From Acidimicrobium ferrooxidans DSM 10331 (lineage in GTDB: Bacteria > Actinomycetota > Acidimicrobiia > Acidimicrobiales > Acidimicrobiaceae), in NCBI RefSeq assembly GCF_000023265.1, contig NC_013124.1:1430001-1494000 (forward strand): 64,000 bases of DNA, in the 5' to 3' direction. The notes below the pieces were generated by a model that had not been told where the DNA came from, made no database searches, and saw nothing but the letters and a program-made list of their open reading frames with translations. Below are positions 45,328 through 53,924 of the stretch, one piece after another (position 1 is the stretch's first letter; every line of letters begins with the position of its first letter). Position numbers and translations under genes: made by a program.

Positions 45328-46505
45328 CCGCACTGCTCGTCGACCTCTTGGAGCGTGCACGCCCGATCGGTCGGCACGCCGACGGTGGCTGGACGCGTCT
45401 CGGGTTCAGCCCCGAGGAGACCGCTCTCGGCGACCTCGTCATCGCCGAGGCGAGCCGGATCGGGCTCGACACCTCCCGCGACCGGGCTCAGAACCTCTGG
45501 GCATGGCTGGGTGCGCCGGGCCCCGACGCACTGGTGCTCGGCTCCCACCTCGACTCCGTCCCCCGTGGCGGCGAACTCGACGGTCCGCTCGGCGTCTTCA
45601 CTGCGATCGCAGCCCTCGACGCCCTGCTCGCTCGCGGCTGGCGCCCACGGCGCCCGCTCGCCGTCGTCGCCTTTCGCGACGAGGAAGGCGGTCGCTTCGG
45701 ACGCGCCTGTCTCGGCTCGCGCCTGCTCGCCGGCGAACTTGCGCCCGCCGATCTCGCGACCCTGCGCGATGGGCACGGACGGAGCTTTGCCGAGGTGCTC
45801 AGAGACCTCGAGCTCGAGCCGGCGCGCGTCGGGCCCGATCCCCAACGCATCGCAGCGATCGGCACCTACGTCGAACTCCACATCGAACAGGGTCGCCAGC
45901 TCGCACCCCTCGGCGCACCGGTGGGGATCGCCACCGGGATCTGGCCCCACGCACGAGCGCTCGCGACCCTGCCCGGTGAGGCGAACCACGCCGGCACGAC
46001 GCCCCTCGATGACCGTCGGGATCCGGTGGTCACCCTGGCTCGCCTCGTCCTCGCCACGCGAGACCAGGCAGCACTCAGGGGAGCACTCGCCACGATCGGC
46101 CGCATCGACGTCGACCCCAACGCCCCCAACGCGGTAGCCGGCTCCGCCGCGGCGTGGCTCGACGTACGGGCACCCCAGGCGACGATCCTCGATCAGCTCC
46201 TCGACGATCTCGCACGCCTGGTGGTCGAGCTCGGCGGGACGTTCGACCTCCGCTCGATGACGCCAGCGACCATCTTCGATACCCAGCTCGCCAGCGAGCT
46301 CTCCGCGCTCCTCGGTGGTGCCCCACGGATCGCCACCGGAGCGGGGCACGACGCGGGTATCCTCGCCGACCACGGCGTACGAGCCGGGATGCTCTTCGTG
46401 CGCAACCCGACCGGCGTGTCCCACGCCCCCGGGGAACAGGCAACACCCGCCGATCTTGCCGCAGGGCAGCACGCACTCGAGCGAGTCATCGAGGCACTCG
46501 CATGA
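45324..46505 (+). CDS. M20-family amidohydrolase (AllC-like)
   Basis: A 393-residue dizinc amidase. Metal-site motifs: VLGSHLDSVPRGG, FRDEEGGRFGRACLGS, VELHIEQG and GAGHDAGILADHG. The closest named families are allantoate amidohydrolase and N-carbamoyl-amino-acid hydrolase. No allantoin genes are nearby; it lies directly before hutF, whose product is N-formylglutamate. A role as the final N-formylglutamate hydrolase, replacing HutG, is a reasonable inference. Overlaps on both sides are ATGA. Confidence 0.8.
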   Translation: MTALLVDLLERARPIGRHADGGWTRLGFSPEETALGDLVIAEASRIGLDTSRDRAQNLWAWLGAPGPDALVLGSHLDSVPRGGELDGPLGVFTAIAALDALLARGWRPRRPLAVVAFRDEEGGRFGRACLGSRLLAGELAPADLATLRDGHGRSFAEVLRDLELEPARVGPDPQRIAAIGTYVELHIEQGRQLAPLGAPVGIATGIWPHARALATLPGEANHAGTTPLDDRRDPVVTLARLVLATRDQAALRGALATIGRIDVDPNAPNAVAGSAAAWLDVRAPQATILDQLLDDLARLVVELGGTFDLRSMTPATIFDTQLASELSALLGGAPRIATGAGHDAGILADHGVRAGMLFVRNPTGVSHAPGEQATPADLAAGQHALERVIEALA

Positions 46506-47812
46506 GGATCGCGGCCGACTTCGCGCTGCTCTCACCGACCGAGCTCGCCACCGACGTGGTCGTCGAGGTTCACGGCGAGCGCATCACCGCGATCGAGCAC
46601 GGCCGAGCGGGCGCGTGCGACAGCGCCGTCGAGCTCCTCGTGCCCGGGTTCGCGAACGTCCACGGTCACGCGTTCCACCGCGCCCTGCGCGGTCGGGCCA
46701 GCCTCGGCGCTGACTTCTGGGACTGGCGATCGAGCATGCTGGCCGTCGCCGAGATCCTCGACCCGGATCGCTACCGAGACCTCGCAACCCTGGTCTACCG
46801 CGAACTCCTCCTCGGCGGCTACACCACGGTTGGTGAGTTTCACTACCTTCACCACACACGAGACGGCTCCCCCTATCGAGATCCGAACGCCATGGGCGTC
46901 GCCCTCGTCGAGGCCGCCCGGGCCGCGGGGTGCCGCTACACCCTGATCGACGCGGCCTACCTCCACCAGGCTCCCGACCACGGCGAGTGGGCACCGACCG
47001 AGGGCGTCCTTCGTCGCTTCGCCGACGCAACGGTCGATGCCTACCTCGCGCGGACCGAAGAGCTCTCCGAGGGCGCAACCCATCGCGTGCAACTCGCCGG
47101 GCATTCGCTGCGCACGTGCACGCCCAGCGAGCTCGTCACCATTGCGCAGGCCGCACGGCGTGGCTGGCACCTCCACCTCGCCGAGCAACACCTGGAGGTG
47201 GAGATCGTCGAGGCGGCACTCGGCGCACGACCGGTCGCGCTCCTCGAGCACGCCGGCCTCCTCGGCCCCGAGCTCGTGGCGGTGCACGCGAACGCGGCGA
47301 CGGCCGAGGAACTCGGCACGCTCGCACGCCACGACGTGGTCCTCTGCGCATGCCCGAGCACCGAGGAGGATCTCGGTGACGGACCATCGCCTGCGGCGAA
47401 CTTCCATGGGCTCGGTGGACGCCTCGCGATCGGCTCCGACGAGCACGTACTCGCCGACGGGCTCGTCGAGGCGTCGCGCCTCGAGGCCCATGCCCGACTC
47501 GCGAGCCGCCGACGTCGCGGTCTCGATGTCGCCGCGCTCTGGACCGCGCTCACCGCCCACCACGCCCTTGGTTGGCCCGAGGCGGGCAGGATCGCTCCCG
47601 GTTGGCTGGCCGACCTCGTCGCCATCGACCTCCACGACGTCTCGCTCGCTGGGGTCACGCCCGAGGCGATCATCCAGATCACGACGCCGGCACGGGTTGT
47701 GCGAGTCTGGGTTGGCGGCACGGAGATCGTGCACGACGCCGCCGTCGAACGTCGCGAACTCGCCCCCCGTCTCGACCACCTCATCCGCACCATCTGGAAG
47801 GAGATCCCATGA
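46502..47812 (+). CDS. hutF: Formimidoylglutamate deiminase
   Basis: 436 residues of the amidohydrolase superfamily; converts N-formimidoyl-glutamate to N-formylglutamate and ammonia. Motifs include [49 protein letters not shown], and the metal-binding [12 protein letters not shown]. The [10 protein letters not shown] and DFWDWR motifs are typical of HutF rather than HutI. It is coupled by ATGA overlaps to the amidase before it and to hutU after it. Confidence 0.9.
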   Translation: MRIAADFALLSPTELATDVVVEVHGERITAIEHGRAGACDSAVELLVPGFANVHGHAFHRALRGRASLGADFWDWRSSMLAVAEILDPDRYRDLATLVYRELLLGGYTTVGEFHYLHHTRDGSPYRDPNAMGVALVEAARAAGCRYTLIDAAYLHQAPDHGEWAPTEGVLRRFADATVDAYLARTEELSEGATHRVQLAGHSLRTCTPSELVTIAQAARRGWHLHLAEQHLEVEIVEAALGARPVALLEHAGLLGPELVAVHANAATAEELGTLARHDVVLCACPSTEEDLGDGPSPAANFHGLGGRLAIGSDEHVLADGLVEASRLEAHARLASRRRRGLDVAALWTALTAHHALGWPEAGRIAPGWLADLVAIDLHDVSLAGVTPEAIIQITTPARVVRVWVGGTEIVHDAAVERRELAPRLDHLIRTIWKEIP

Positions 47813-49467
47813 GCACGCGTCACGACGAGAGCCGAACCATCCGTGCGCCACGAGGGAGCGAGCTCTCCTGCCGGAGCTGGCTCACCGAAGCCCCGTACCG
47901 CATGATCCAGAACAACCTCGATCGAGAGGTCGCCGAGCATCCGGAGGACCTCGTGGTCTACGGCGGAATCGGCCGAGCTGCCCGCGACTGGGAGAGCTTC
48001 GACCAGATCCTCGACACCCTGCGGACCCTCGGTGACGACGAGACACTCCTCGTCCAAAGCGGCAAGCCGGTCGCGGTCCTGCCGACGCATCCGGATGCAC
48101 CTCGCGTCCTCATCGCCAACTCCAACTTGGTCCCGCACTGGGCCACGTGGGAGCACTTCGACGAGCTCGACCGTCGGGGGCTCATGATGTTCGGTCAGAT
48201 GACGGCGGGGTCGTGGATCTACATCGGCTCGCAGGGCATCGTCCAGGGGACCTACGAGACCTTCGCCGCGGTCGCGAAGACGCACTTCGACGACGACGTG
48301 GCTGGGCGCTGGGTCCTCACCGCGGGTCTCGGAGGCATGGGCGGTGCCCAGCCCTTGGCGGCGACCATGGCAGGGTTCTCCATCCTCGCCGTCGAGTGCG
48401 ACCCGAGTCGCATCGAGCTCCGCCTCCAGACCGGCTATCTCGAGCACCGCGCGCTGTCGCTCGACGATGCCCTCGCGATCCTCGAGCGGGCCCGTCGAGA
48501 CGGACGACCGACCTCCGTCGGCCTGCTCGGCAACGCCGCCGAGGTCCTCCCCGATCTCGTCGAGCGCGGCATCATCCCCGACGTCGTCACCGACCAGACG
48601 AGCGCCCACGACCCTCTCCGGGGTTACCTACCACTCGACTACAGCCTGGAGGAGTGGCGGGCGGCCCGCGAACCCGAGCGCCAGGTCGCAGACGCCAAGG
48701 CAGCCATGGCCCGTCACGTGCGCGCCATCATCGCCATGCGCGATCGTGGTGCGGTCGCCTTCGACTACGGCAACAACCTCCGCCAGGGAGCGCTCGAGGC
48801 GGGCGTCGACGATGCGTTCTCGTATCCCGGCTTCGTTCCTGCCTACATTCGGCCACTGTTCTGCCGTGGCTACGGACCGTTCCGCTGGGTTGCACTCTCG
48901 GGCAACCCCGAGGACATCTACCGCACCGACGAGGTCGTTGCCGAGCTCGTCGACGATCCGCACCTGCACCACTGGCTCCAGATGGCTCGCGAGCGCATCC
49001 ACTTCCAGGGCCTCCCTGCCCGTATCTGCTGGCTCGGGCTCGCGGATCGCGCCCGAGTCGGACTCGCCTTCAACGAGCTGGTTCGTCGAGGAGAGGTAGG
49101 CGCCCCGATCGTCATCGGACGCGACCACCTCGACACGGGTTCTGTGGCGAGCCCGTACCGCGAGACCGAGGCGATGGCCGATGGCTCGGACGCCGTCAGC
49201 GACTGGCCCTTCCTGAACGCGATGGTCAACGTGGCTTCCGGAGCGACCTGGGTCTCGATCCATCATGGCGGTGGCGTAGGCATGGGCTTCTCGCAGCACG
49301 CCGGCCAGGTCATCGTGGCCGACGGCACCGATGCTGCCGCACGACGGCTCGCACGGGTGCTCCACAACGATCCGGCGATCGGCGTCGTGCGCCACGCGGA
49401 CGCGGGCTATGCGGACGCCATCGACGAAGCCCGACGGCGAGGACTGCAGATCCCGTGGCTCGCCTAG
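47809..49467 (+). CDS. hutU: Urocanate hydratase
   Basis: A 552-residue cytoplasmic enzyme converting urocanate to imidazolonepropionate with tightly bound NAD. Visible features: [56 protein letters not shown]-contact [31 protein letters not shown], and [17 protein letters not shown]. Full length and intact. Confidence 0.97.
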   Translation: MSTRHDESRTIRAPRGSELSCRSWLTEAPYRMIQNNLDREVAEHPEDLVVYGGIGRAARDWESFDQILDTLRTLGDDETLLVQSGKPVAVLPTHPDAPRVLIANSNLVPHWATWEHFDELDRRGLMMFGQMTAGSWIYIGSQGIVQGTYETFAAVAKTHFDDDVAGRWVLTAGLGGMGGAQPLAATMAGFSILAVECDPSRIELRLQTGYLEHRALSLDDALAILERARRDGRPTSVGLLGNAAEVLPDLVERGIIPDVVTDQTSAHDPLRGYLPLDYSLEEWRAAREPERQVADAKAAMARHVRAIIAMRDRGAVAFDYGNNLRQGALEAGVDDAFSYPGFVPAYIRPLFCRGYGPFRWVALSGNPEDIYRTDEVVAELVDDPHLHHWLQMARERIHFQGLPARICWLGLADRARVGLAFNELVRRGEVGAPIVIGRDHLDTGSVASPYRETEAMADGSDAVSDWPFLNAMVNVASGATWVSIHHGGGVGMGFSQHAGQVIVADGTDAAARRLARVLHNDPAIGVVRHADAGYADAIDEARRRGLQIPWLA

Positions 49468-50654
49468 GGGAGGGCCCCGTCGACTGGCTGCTCACGAACG
49501 CCGTACTCGCCGACGTCGACGGACACGGCAGCCTTCGGATCGAGGAAGGCTGGCTGCACGTTCGAGGCGAGCGCATCTGCGCGCGAGGCACCGGTCGACC
49601 CCCAGCCGACCTCCCACACGTGGATGCTGGCGGGGCGGTCGTCACGCCGGCGTTCGTCGAGTGCCACAGTCATCTGCTCTTTGCGGGGAACCGTCTCGGC
49701 GACTGGATGCGACGCCAGGGACTCGAACCCGACGACCCCCGCCTCGGCACCGGCGGCATCGCCGCCACCGCGAAGGCCACGTCGGCGCTCGACGACGCTC
49801 AGCTCGTCGCGACGACGCTCGCACGCCTTGCACCCCTCGCGCGCTCCGGCGTCGGCACGGTCGAGATCAAGACCGGCTATGGCCTGAGCGCGCCCGCCGA
49901 GCTTCGGCTCGCACGCCTCGCCCTCGAGGTGGCCGAGCGGGCCCGCCACGACATCGGACTCGACGTCGTGGTGACGTTCCTGGGCCTGCATGCACTGCCG
50001 ACAGCCCCTGCCCACGAGCGACGTCACATCGTCGACGACATGATCGGTGCCCTCGACGAACTTCCCGCTGGCGTCCGCACCGTCGATGCTTTCGTCGATC
50101 CGGCTGGGGTGAGTGCCGAGGAGGCACGACCCTTCCTGGAAGCAGCGCGAGCACGCGGGTTCGACCTCCGCCTTCACGTCGACCAATTCGCCGACGCGAA
50201 CGGTGCGGCCCTCGCGGCGTCACTGGGCGCCCTGAGTGCGGACCACCTCGACGCCACGGGCCCCGAGGGCATCGCGGCCCTCGCGGCTGCTGGCACGGTG
50301 GGCGTGCTCACACCGATCGCGACCGTGCTCTCGGGAACGCGACTGCGCCCTCCGGTGATGGCCCTGCGAGACGCCGGGGTCGGCCTCGCGGTCTCCGCCG
50401 ACGCCAATCCGGGCACCTCGCCATCTGCCGACCTGCGCCTCGCGGCGCTCCTCGCGGTCACCGAGCTCGGCCTTCGACCCGACGAAGCCTTCGCCGGCAT
50501 CACGCTCCACGCAGCCCGCGCGCTCGGCCTCGCGGACCGCGGCACCCTCGAAGCTGGGGCGCGCGCCGACCTCGTCGCCTGGCCCGTTTCCCACCCCTTC
50601 GAACTCGTCCTGAGCCACCTGCCGCTCGAACCATGGCGCCCGCTGCCTGACTGA
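49455..50654 (+). CDS. hutI: Imidazolonepropionase
   Basis: A 399-residue amidohydrolase opening imidazolonepropionate to formimidoyl-glutamate. Metal motif [16 protein letters not shown], substrate motifs [42 protein letters not shown], and [15 protein letters not shown]. The GTG at 49455 overlaps the end of hutU by 13 bases and is the only standard start before the first conserved strand. It ends the operon. The histidase gene (hutH) is not in this window, so this cluster starts at urocanate. Confidence 0.92.
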   Translation: MARLGEGPVDWLLTNAVLADVDGHGSLRIEEGWLHVRGERICARGTGRPPADLPHVDAGGAVVTPAFVECHSHLLFAGNRLGDWMRRQGLEPDDPRLGTGGIAATAKATSALDDAQLVATTLARLAPLARSGVGTVEIKTGYGLSAPAELRLARLALEVAERARHDIGLDVVVTFLGLHALPTAPAHERRHIVDDMIGALDELPAGVRTVDAFVDPAGVSAEEARPFLEAARARGFDLRLHVDQFADANGAALAASLGALSADHLDATGPEGIAALAAAGTVGVLTPIATVLSGTRLRPPVMALRDAGVGLAVSADANPGTSPSADLRLAALLAVTELGLRPDEAFAGITLHAARALGLADRGTLEAGARADLVAWPVSHPFELVLSHLPLEPWRPLPD

Positions 50655-50971
50655 GCGTGCTCCAGCTCGGAACCGGCCCCTTCCCACAACAAGCCCCCAC
50701 CTGCCCACGACCCCTGAATCCATGGAGCGCCACGCGCGGCGACACGCCTGGCCGCTCCGACCCGCAGCACAATGCGCTCGCCCATCTCGAGGGCCCGAAC
50801 CGCACCATCACGCTCGAGCTCCGCGAGCCCGACGCCCGATGGGCATCGTGAGCTCTCGAGCGACGTCACGAGCCGTTGGCCGGCCCCACGCGTCCGGTGA
50901 CGGACGATCCCGAGTGGACGGCCGATGTTGGCAACCACGTCCGATCGAACGATCCGTCAACGCGCAAGGGC
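50655..50971. other. Convergent intergenic region, nothing recognised
   Basis: About 317 bp between hutI (plus) and the injection-system operon (minus). No terminator hairpin with a T-run is apparent, and I see no gene in it. Confidence 0.4.
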
Positions 50972-51496
50972 CTACGCGGATGCGCTGGGCCAGATACGTC
51001 GCCCAGCGACCTCGACCTGGAAGGCGACCGACACCGGCAACTCATCGCGCACGAGCCGCACGAAATCGGAGTCATCGAGCCATCCCGTGGAGGCGACCTG
51101 GATGCGAACGAACGGAGAGGAGGCCGGATCGTCCTGGTGTCGGCGTACGCCGCCGGTCTCGGTGAGGATCACGGGCCCGCCGGTCACCGCCTCGAGAATG
51201 GTCGTCAGCCCTCGCCGCGTCCCGCGCCAGGCCAGCGCCTCCCCGAGGCTACGAACGGCCCGCCGCTGCGTGGCTTCCGGGAGCGAACCATCGAGCCAGG
51301 ACACGCCGAGCCACGCTCCCAACCACGCCAGCATCGGCACCGGGGTGACGGTCGGGTCGACGATGTGCTCGATCGTGTCGGCGTCCTCGAGCAGTGTCGA
51401 CGCGACCTCCTGAAAGATCGACACGAATCGAACGAAGAAATCATCGTCCGTCATCCCCATCGGGAGTTGCTGCAGGAGCCATCCGTCACGTCGCAT
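50972..51496 (-). CDS. Contractile-injection baseplate protein, phage tail protein I-like
   Basis: 174 residues resembling the gpI/TIGR02242-type protein of contractile systems. Features: FFVRFVSIFQEVASTLLEDA, IEHIVDPTVTPVPMLAWLG, and WLGVSWLDGSLPEATQRRAV. Together with baseplate J it forms the wedge around the tube tip. Last gene of the minus-strand operon, beginning eight bases after baseplate J. Confidence 0.85.
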   Translation of the reverse strand: MRRDGWLLQQLPMGMTDDDFFVRFVSIFQEVASTLLEDADTIEHIVDPTVTPVPMLAWLGAWLGVSWLDGSLPEATQRRAVRSLGEALAWRGTRRGLTTILEAVTGGPVILTETGGVRRHQDDPASSPFVRIQVASTGWLDDSDFVRLVRDELPVSVAFQVEVAGRRIWPSASA

Positions 51497-51504
51497 GGTG
51501 AGCC

Positions 51505-53457
51505 CTAGCGGACGACGACCTGGTGACGGAACGAGAGGAACAGCGACAACGGATCGAGCGCCAAGACCTCCCGTCCGCGTCCTTGACGCTCGCCGGTGCG
51601 CAGATCAGCCTCGAACAGGAGCACCTCCTCGACCGCCTCGATGCCGTCGACGGTCTCGAGTCGTTCGGCCACACCGGCTGCGGTCAAATCTGCGTCGAAC
51701 GGCCAACCGTCACCGGCGGGGCCACCGACCAGCGGATGGACGTATTGATAGAGCACATCGAGGGCACGCTGGCGCACGATGGCACTCGGGCGCCCGGGGA
51801 TGGCCCGCACGAGTGCAGCGACCGTGGCGCCCCGATAGTACGGGGTGGAGACGTCGACCGTGGTACCAATCAGTCGTCGCGGTTCGAGGTAGCCGATGAC
51901 CTGCTCGACGAGCGCGTCCGAGAGTTCGAAGTCGTCGAGCTGGTGATCCTCGCAGCGCCCTCGGACCCTCGGCACGACGAGCAAGCGCACCGGATCACCG
52001 ACGAGGTTCGGCGCCACGCAGCGGACCCGTGCGACCTCGGGCGAGGCTTCGAGCGTGAGCCGCTCGAAATCCGATGCGCTCACGGCCCGCTGACCGGAGC
52101 GCAACGTCATCGGCCCGCGAAGCTTGGCGTTCGCGACCGATTCGGGATCGACCCCGCCCGAGGCAGGGAATGGGTTCGTGACTCGATCGATGTAGGCCAC
52201 CGAACTGCGCAAGACGGTGAGCGTCTCGGCGCCGACGTTGCCGACGGAACCGCCCCCGTAGCGGTACGACGAGAGCATGATCGCCGCACCGTCGGGGGGG
52301 ATCGCGCCGTGCTGACGGACGGTGCCGTCGGCGTAACGCACGCGCGGACCGAAGCGAACCGTTCCGGTCGCTCCATCGAGCACGAAGTGTCGGTCCTCAC
52401 CCGTCGACGATGCAAAGTCCGCACGCGGCTCCCACGTCCAGACCACGCCGTCTGGGGTCGTCGTCGTGAGCACCTCGTCGTCACGGAGAGCCAACACCGG
52501 GGCGTGACTCAGCTGAAACTCCTGTCCGGGTGAGCCATCGCTCCGACCAAGACGCTCGGGCCCTGTGGTCGCAGCGTGCTCGGCAGCCACCGTTCCGCCG
52601 AGGACGTTCACGGTCACCGACGACAGGGATGGTGAGGCTCGATAGGGAGGTTGGCCAGGGCGTGCCGCGAGAAGACGGACGCGCAGCCACGTCGCGCGAA
52701 CACCACCGAGCGTCAGGGGCGAGAGCGCGCGCGGGCACACGAGCACGATCTCCCCATCGCGATTGAGCCCACCCGTTGTGTCTCGATGCACGGGCATCGC
52801 TACCCATGACTCTCCGACGAACGCCTCCCACGCGAGTGGCGGATCGGTCGGATCGACACCGATCCCCTCGATCGAGGCTCCCACGTTGAGGCGAATGACG
52901 GCACCCGGAGCGAGTCCCTCGAATCCGAAGTACGTCGCGTCACCGGGTGCAAGCGGGTCCGAGGTGAAGCATCGCACGACCCCGCCCTCGAAGCGGAGGT
53001 CATCCCACACGTCGCGAACCTGGCCACCGCCGTCGGCTGTGGCGGTCATCGCGCCAATCAGGGTCGGGGGGCGAATGACGAGATCGTCGATGGTGGAGAA
53101 GAGCACCTCCGGCTGCCCCGGTACGGGGGCGGTGGCGACCTGGGTCCCCTTTGGCACGACGACGTCGTGCTCGAGAACGGTCGAGAGCCAAAAGACCAGG
53201 TCGGCATGGGCTGGCGCCGGTGGGAATGGGCTGATGCCAACGAGGTCGAGGAACTTCGTGTAGAGCCGGTCTGGCACCTGATTGATGCGGTAGAGCACGG
53301 TCTCGCTCATCCAGGCGAACAGCTCGATGAGCGCAACCCCGGGATCGGAGACGTTGTGGTTGGTCCACTCGGGACAGTAGCGCGGGATCAAACGCTTGGC
53401 TTCGTCGACGATGTCCTGAAAGCGGCGATCGTCGAGTTCGGGAGTCGGCAGCCCCAC
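51505..53457 (-). CDS. Putative baseplate assembly protein, J/gp6-like
   Basis: 650 residues of the TIGR02243-like baseplate family. The N-terminal region (LIPRYCPEWTNHNVSDPGVA, LIELFAWMSETVLYRINQVP) and the central SYRYGGGSVGNVGAETL and later MTLRSGQRAVSASDFERL are characteristic. It is the main wedge protein of the contractile injection baseplate. The GTG start overlaps the gp25 stop codon by one base. Confidence 0.9.
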   Translation of the reverse strand: MGLPTPELDDRRFQDIVDEAKRLIPRYCPEWTNHNVSDPGVALIELFAWMSETVLYRINQVPDRLYTKFLDLVGISPFPPAPAHADLVFWLSTVLEHDVVVPKGTQVATAPVPGQPEVLFSTIDDLVIRPPTLIGAMTATADGGGQVRDVWDDLRFEGGVVRCFTSDPLAPGDATYFGFEGLAPGAVIRLNVGASIEGIGVDPTDPPLAWEAFVGESWVAMPVHRDTTGGLNRDGEIVLVCPRALSPLTLGGVRATWLRVRLLAARPGQPPYRASPSLSSVTVNVLGGTVAAEHAATTGPERLGRSDGSPGQEFQLSHAPVLALRDDEVLTTTTPDGVVWTWEPRADFASSTGEDRHFVLDGATGTVRFGPRVRYADGTVRQHGAIPPDGAAIMLSSYRYGGGSVGNVGAETLTVLRSSVAYIDRVTNPFPASGGVDPESVANAKLRGPMTLRSGQRAVSASDFERLTLEASPEVARVRCVAPNLVGDPVRLLVVPRVRGRCEDHQLDDFELSDALVEQVIGYLEPRRLIGTTVDVSTPYYRGATVAALVRAIPGRPSAIVRQRALDVLYQYVHPLVGGPAGDGWPFDADLTAAGVAERLETVDGIEAVEEVLLFEADLRTGERQGRGREVLALDPLSLFLSFRHQVVVR

Positions 53458-53894
53458 TACCCCTCCTCTCGTGGGATGGTGTAGAACGGATAGACGAGAT
53501 TGCGGCGATCATTCGTCGCACGAAGACGGTAGGTCACGGTGATGTGCACCAGGCTCGCATCGTTGTCGTCCTGCGCCACGGCGACGTTCTCGACGTCGAT
53601 CCGCGGCTCCCACTGTGCCAGTGCCTCACGCACCGCCTGAGCCATCAACCCCATCGTGTTGGCGTTCACCGGCTCGAACAACAGATCCCAGATGCGGCAC
53701 CCGAACGCCGGACGCATGACCCGCTCACCCGGCGCCGTGGAGATCACGACCCGAATCGCGGTATCGGTGGAGCCGGTTCCGTCGGACAGCGCGATGCCTC
53801 CGCGGACATCGACCCGCATCGGAAACGCGAAGCCACGGCCGACGAAGCCGGGGTCGCTGACGCTGGCGTCCGTCGGATGCTCACGCGTCGCCAC
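53457..53894 (-). CDS. gp25/GPW-like baseplate wedge protein
   Basis: 145 residues with the gp25 pattern: GFAFPMRVDVRGGIALSDGT, ISTAPGERVMRPAFGCRIWD, and REALAQWEPRIDVENVAVA. It contacts the sheath at the baseplate and triggers contraction. GTG start. The gap of 30 bp before it is the largest in this half of the operon. Confidence 0.92.
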   Translation of the reverse strand: MATREHPTDASVSDPGFVGRGFAFPMRVDVRGGIALSDGTGSTDTAIRVVISTAPGERVMRPAFGCRIWDLLFEPVNANTMGLMAQAVREALAQWEPRIDVENVAVAQDDNDASLVHITVTYRLRATNDRRNLVYPFYTIPREEG

Positions 53895-53924
53895 GGCGCA
53901 CCGTCGATCTCATCACGCGAGCAC

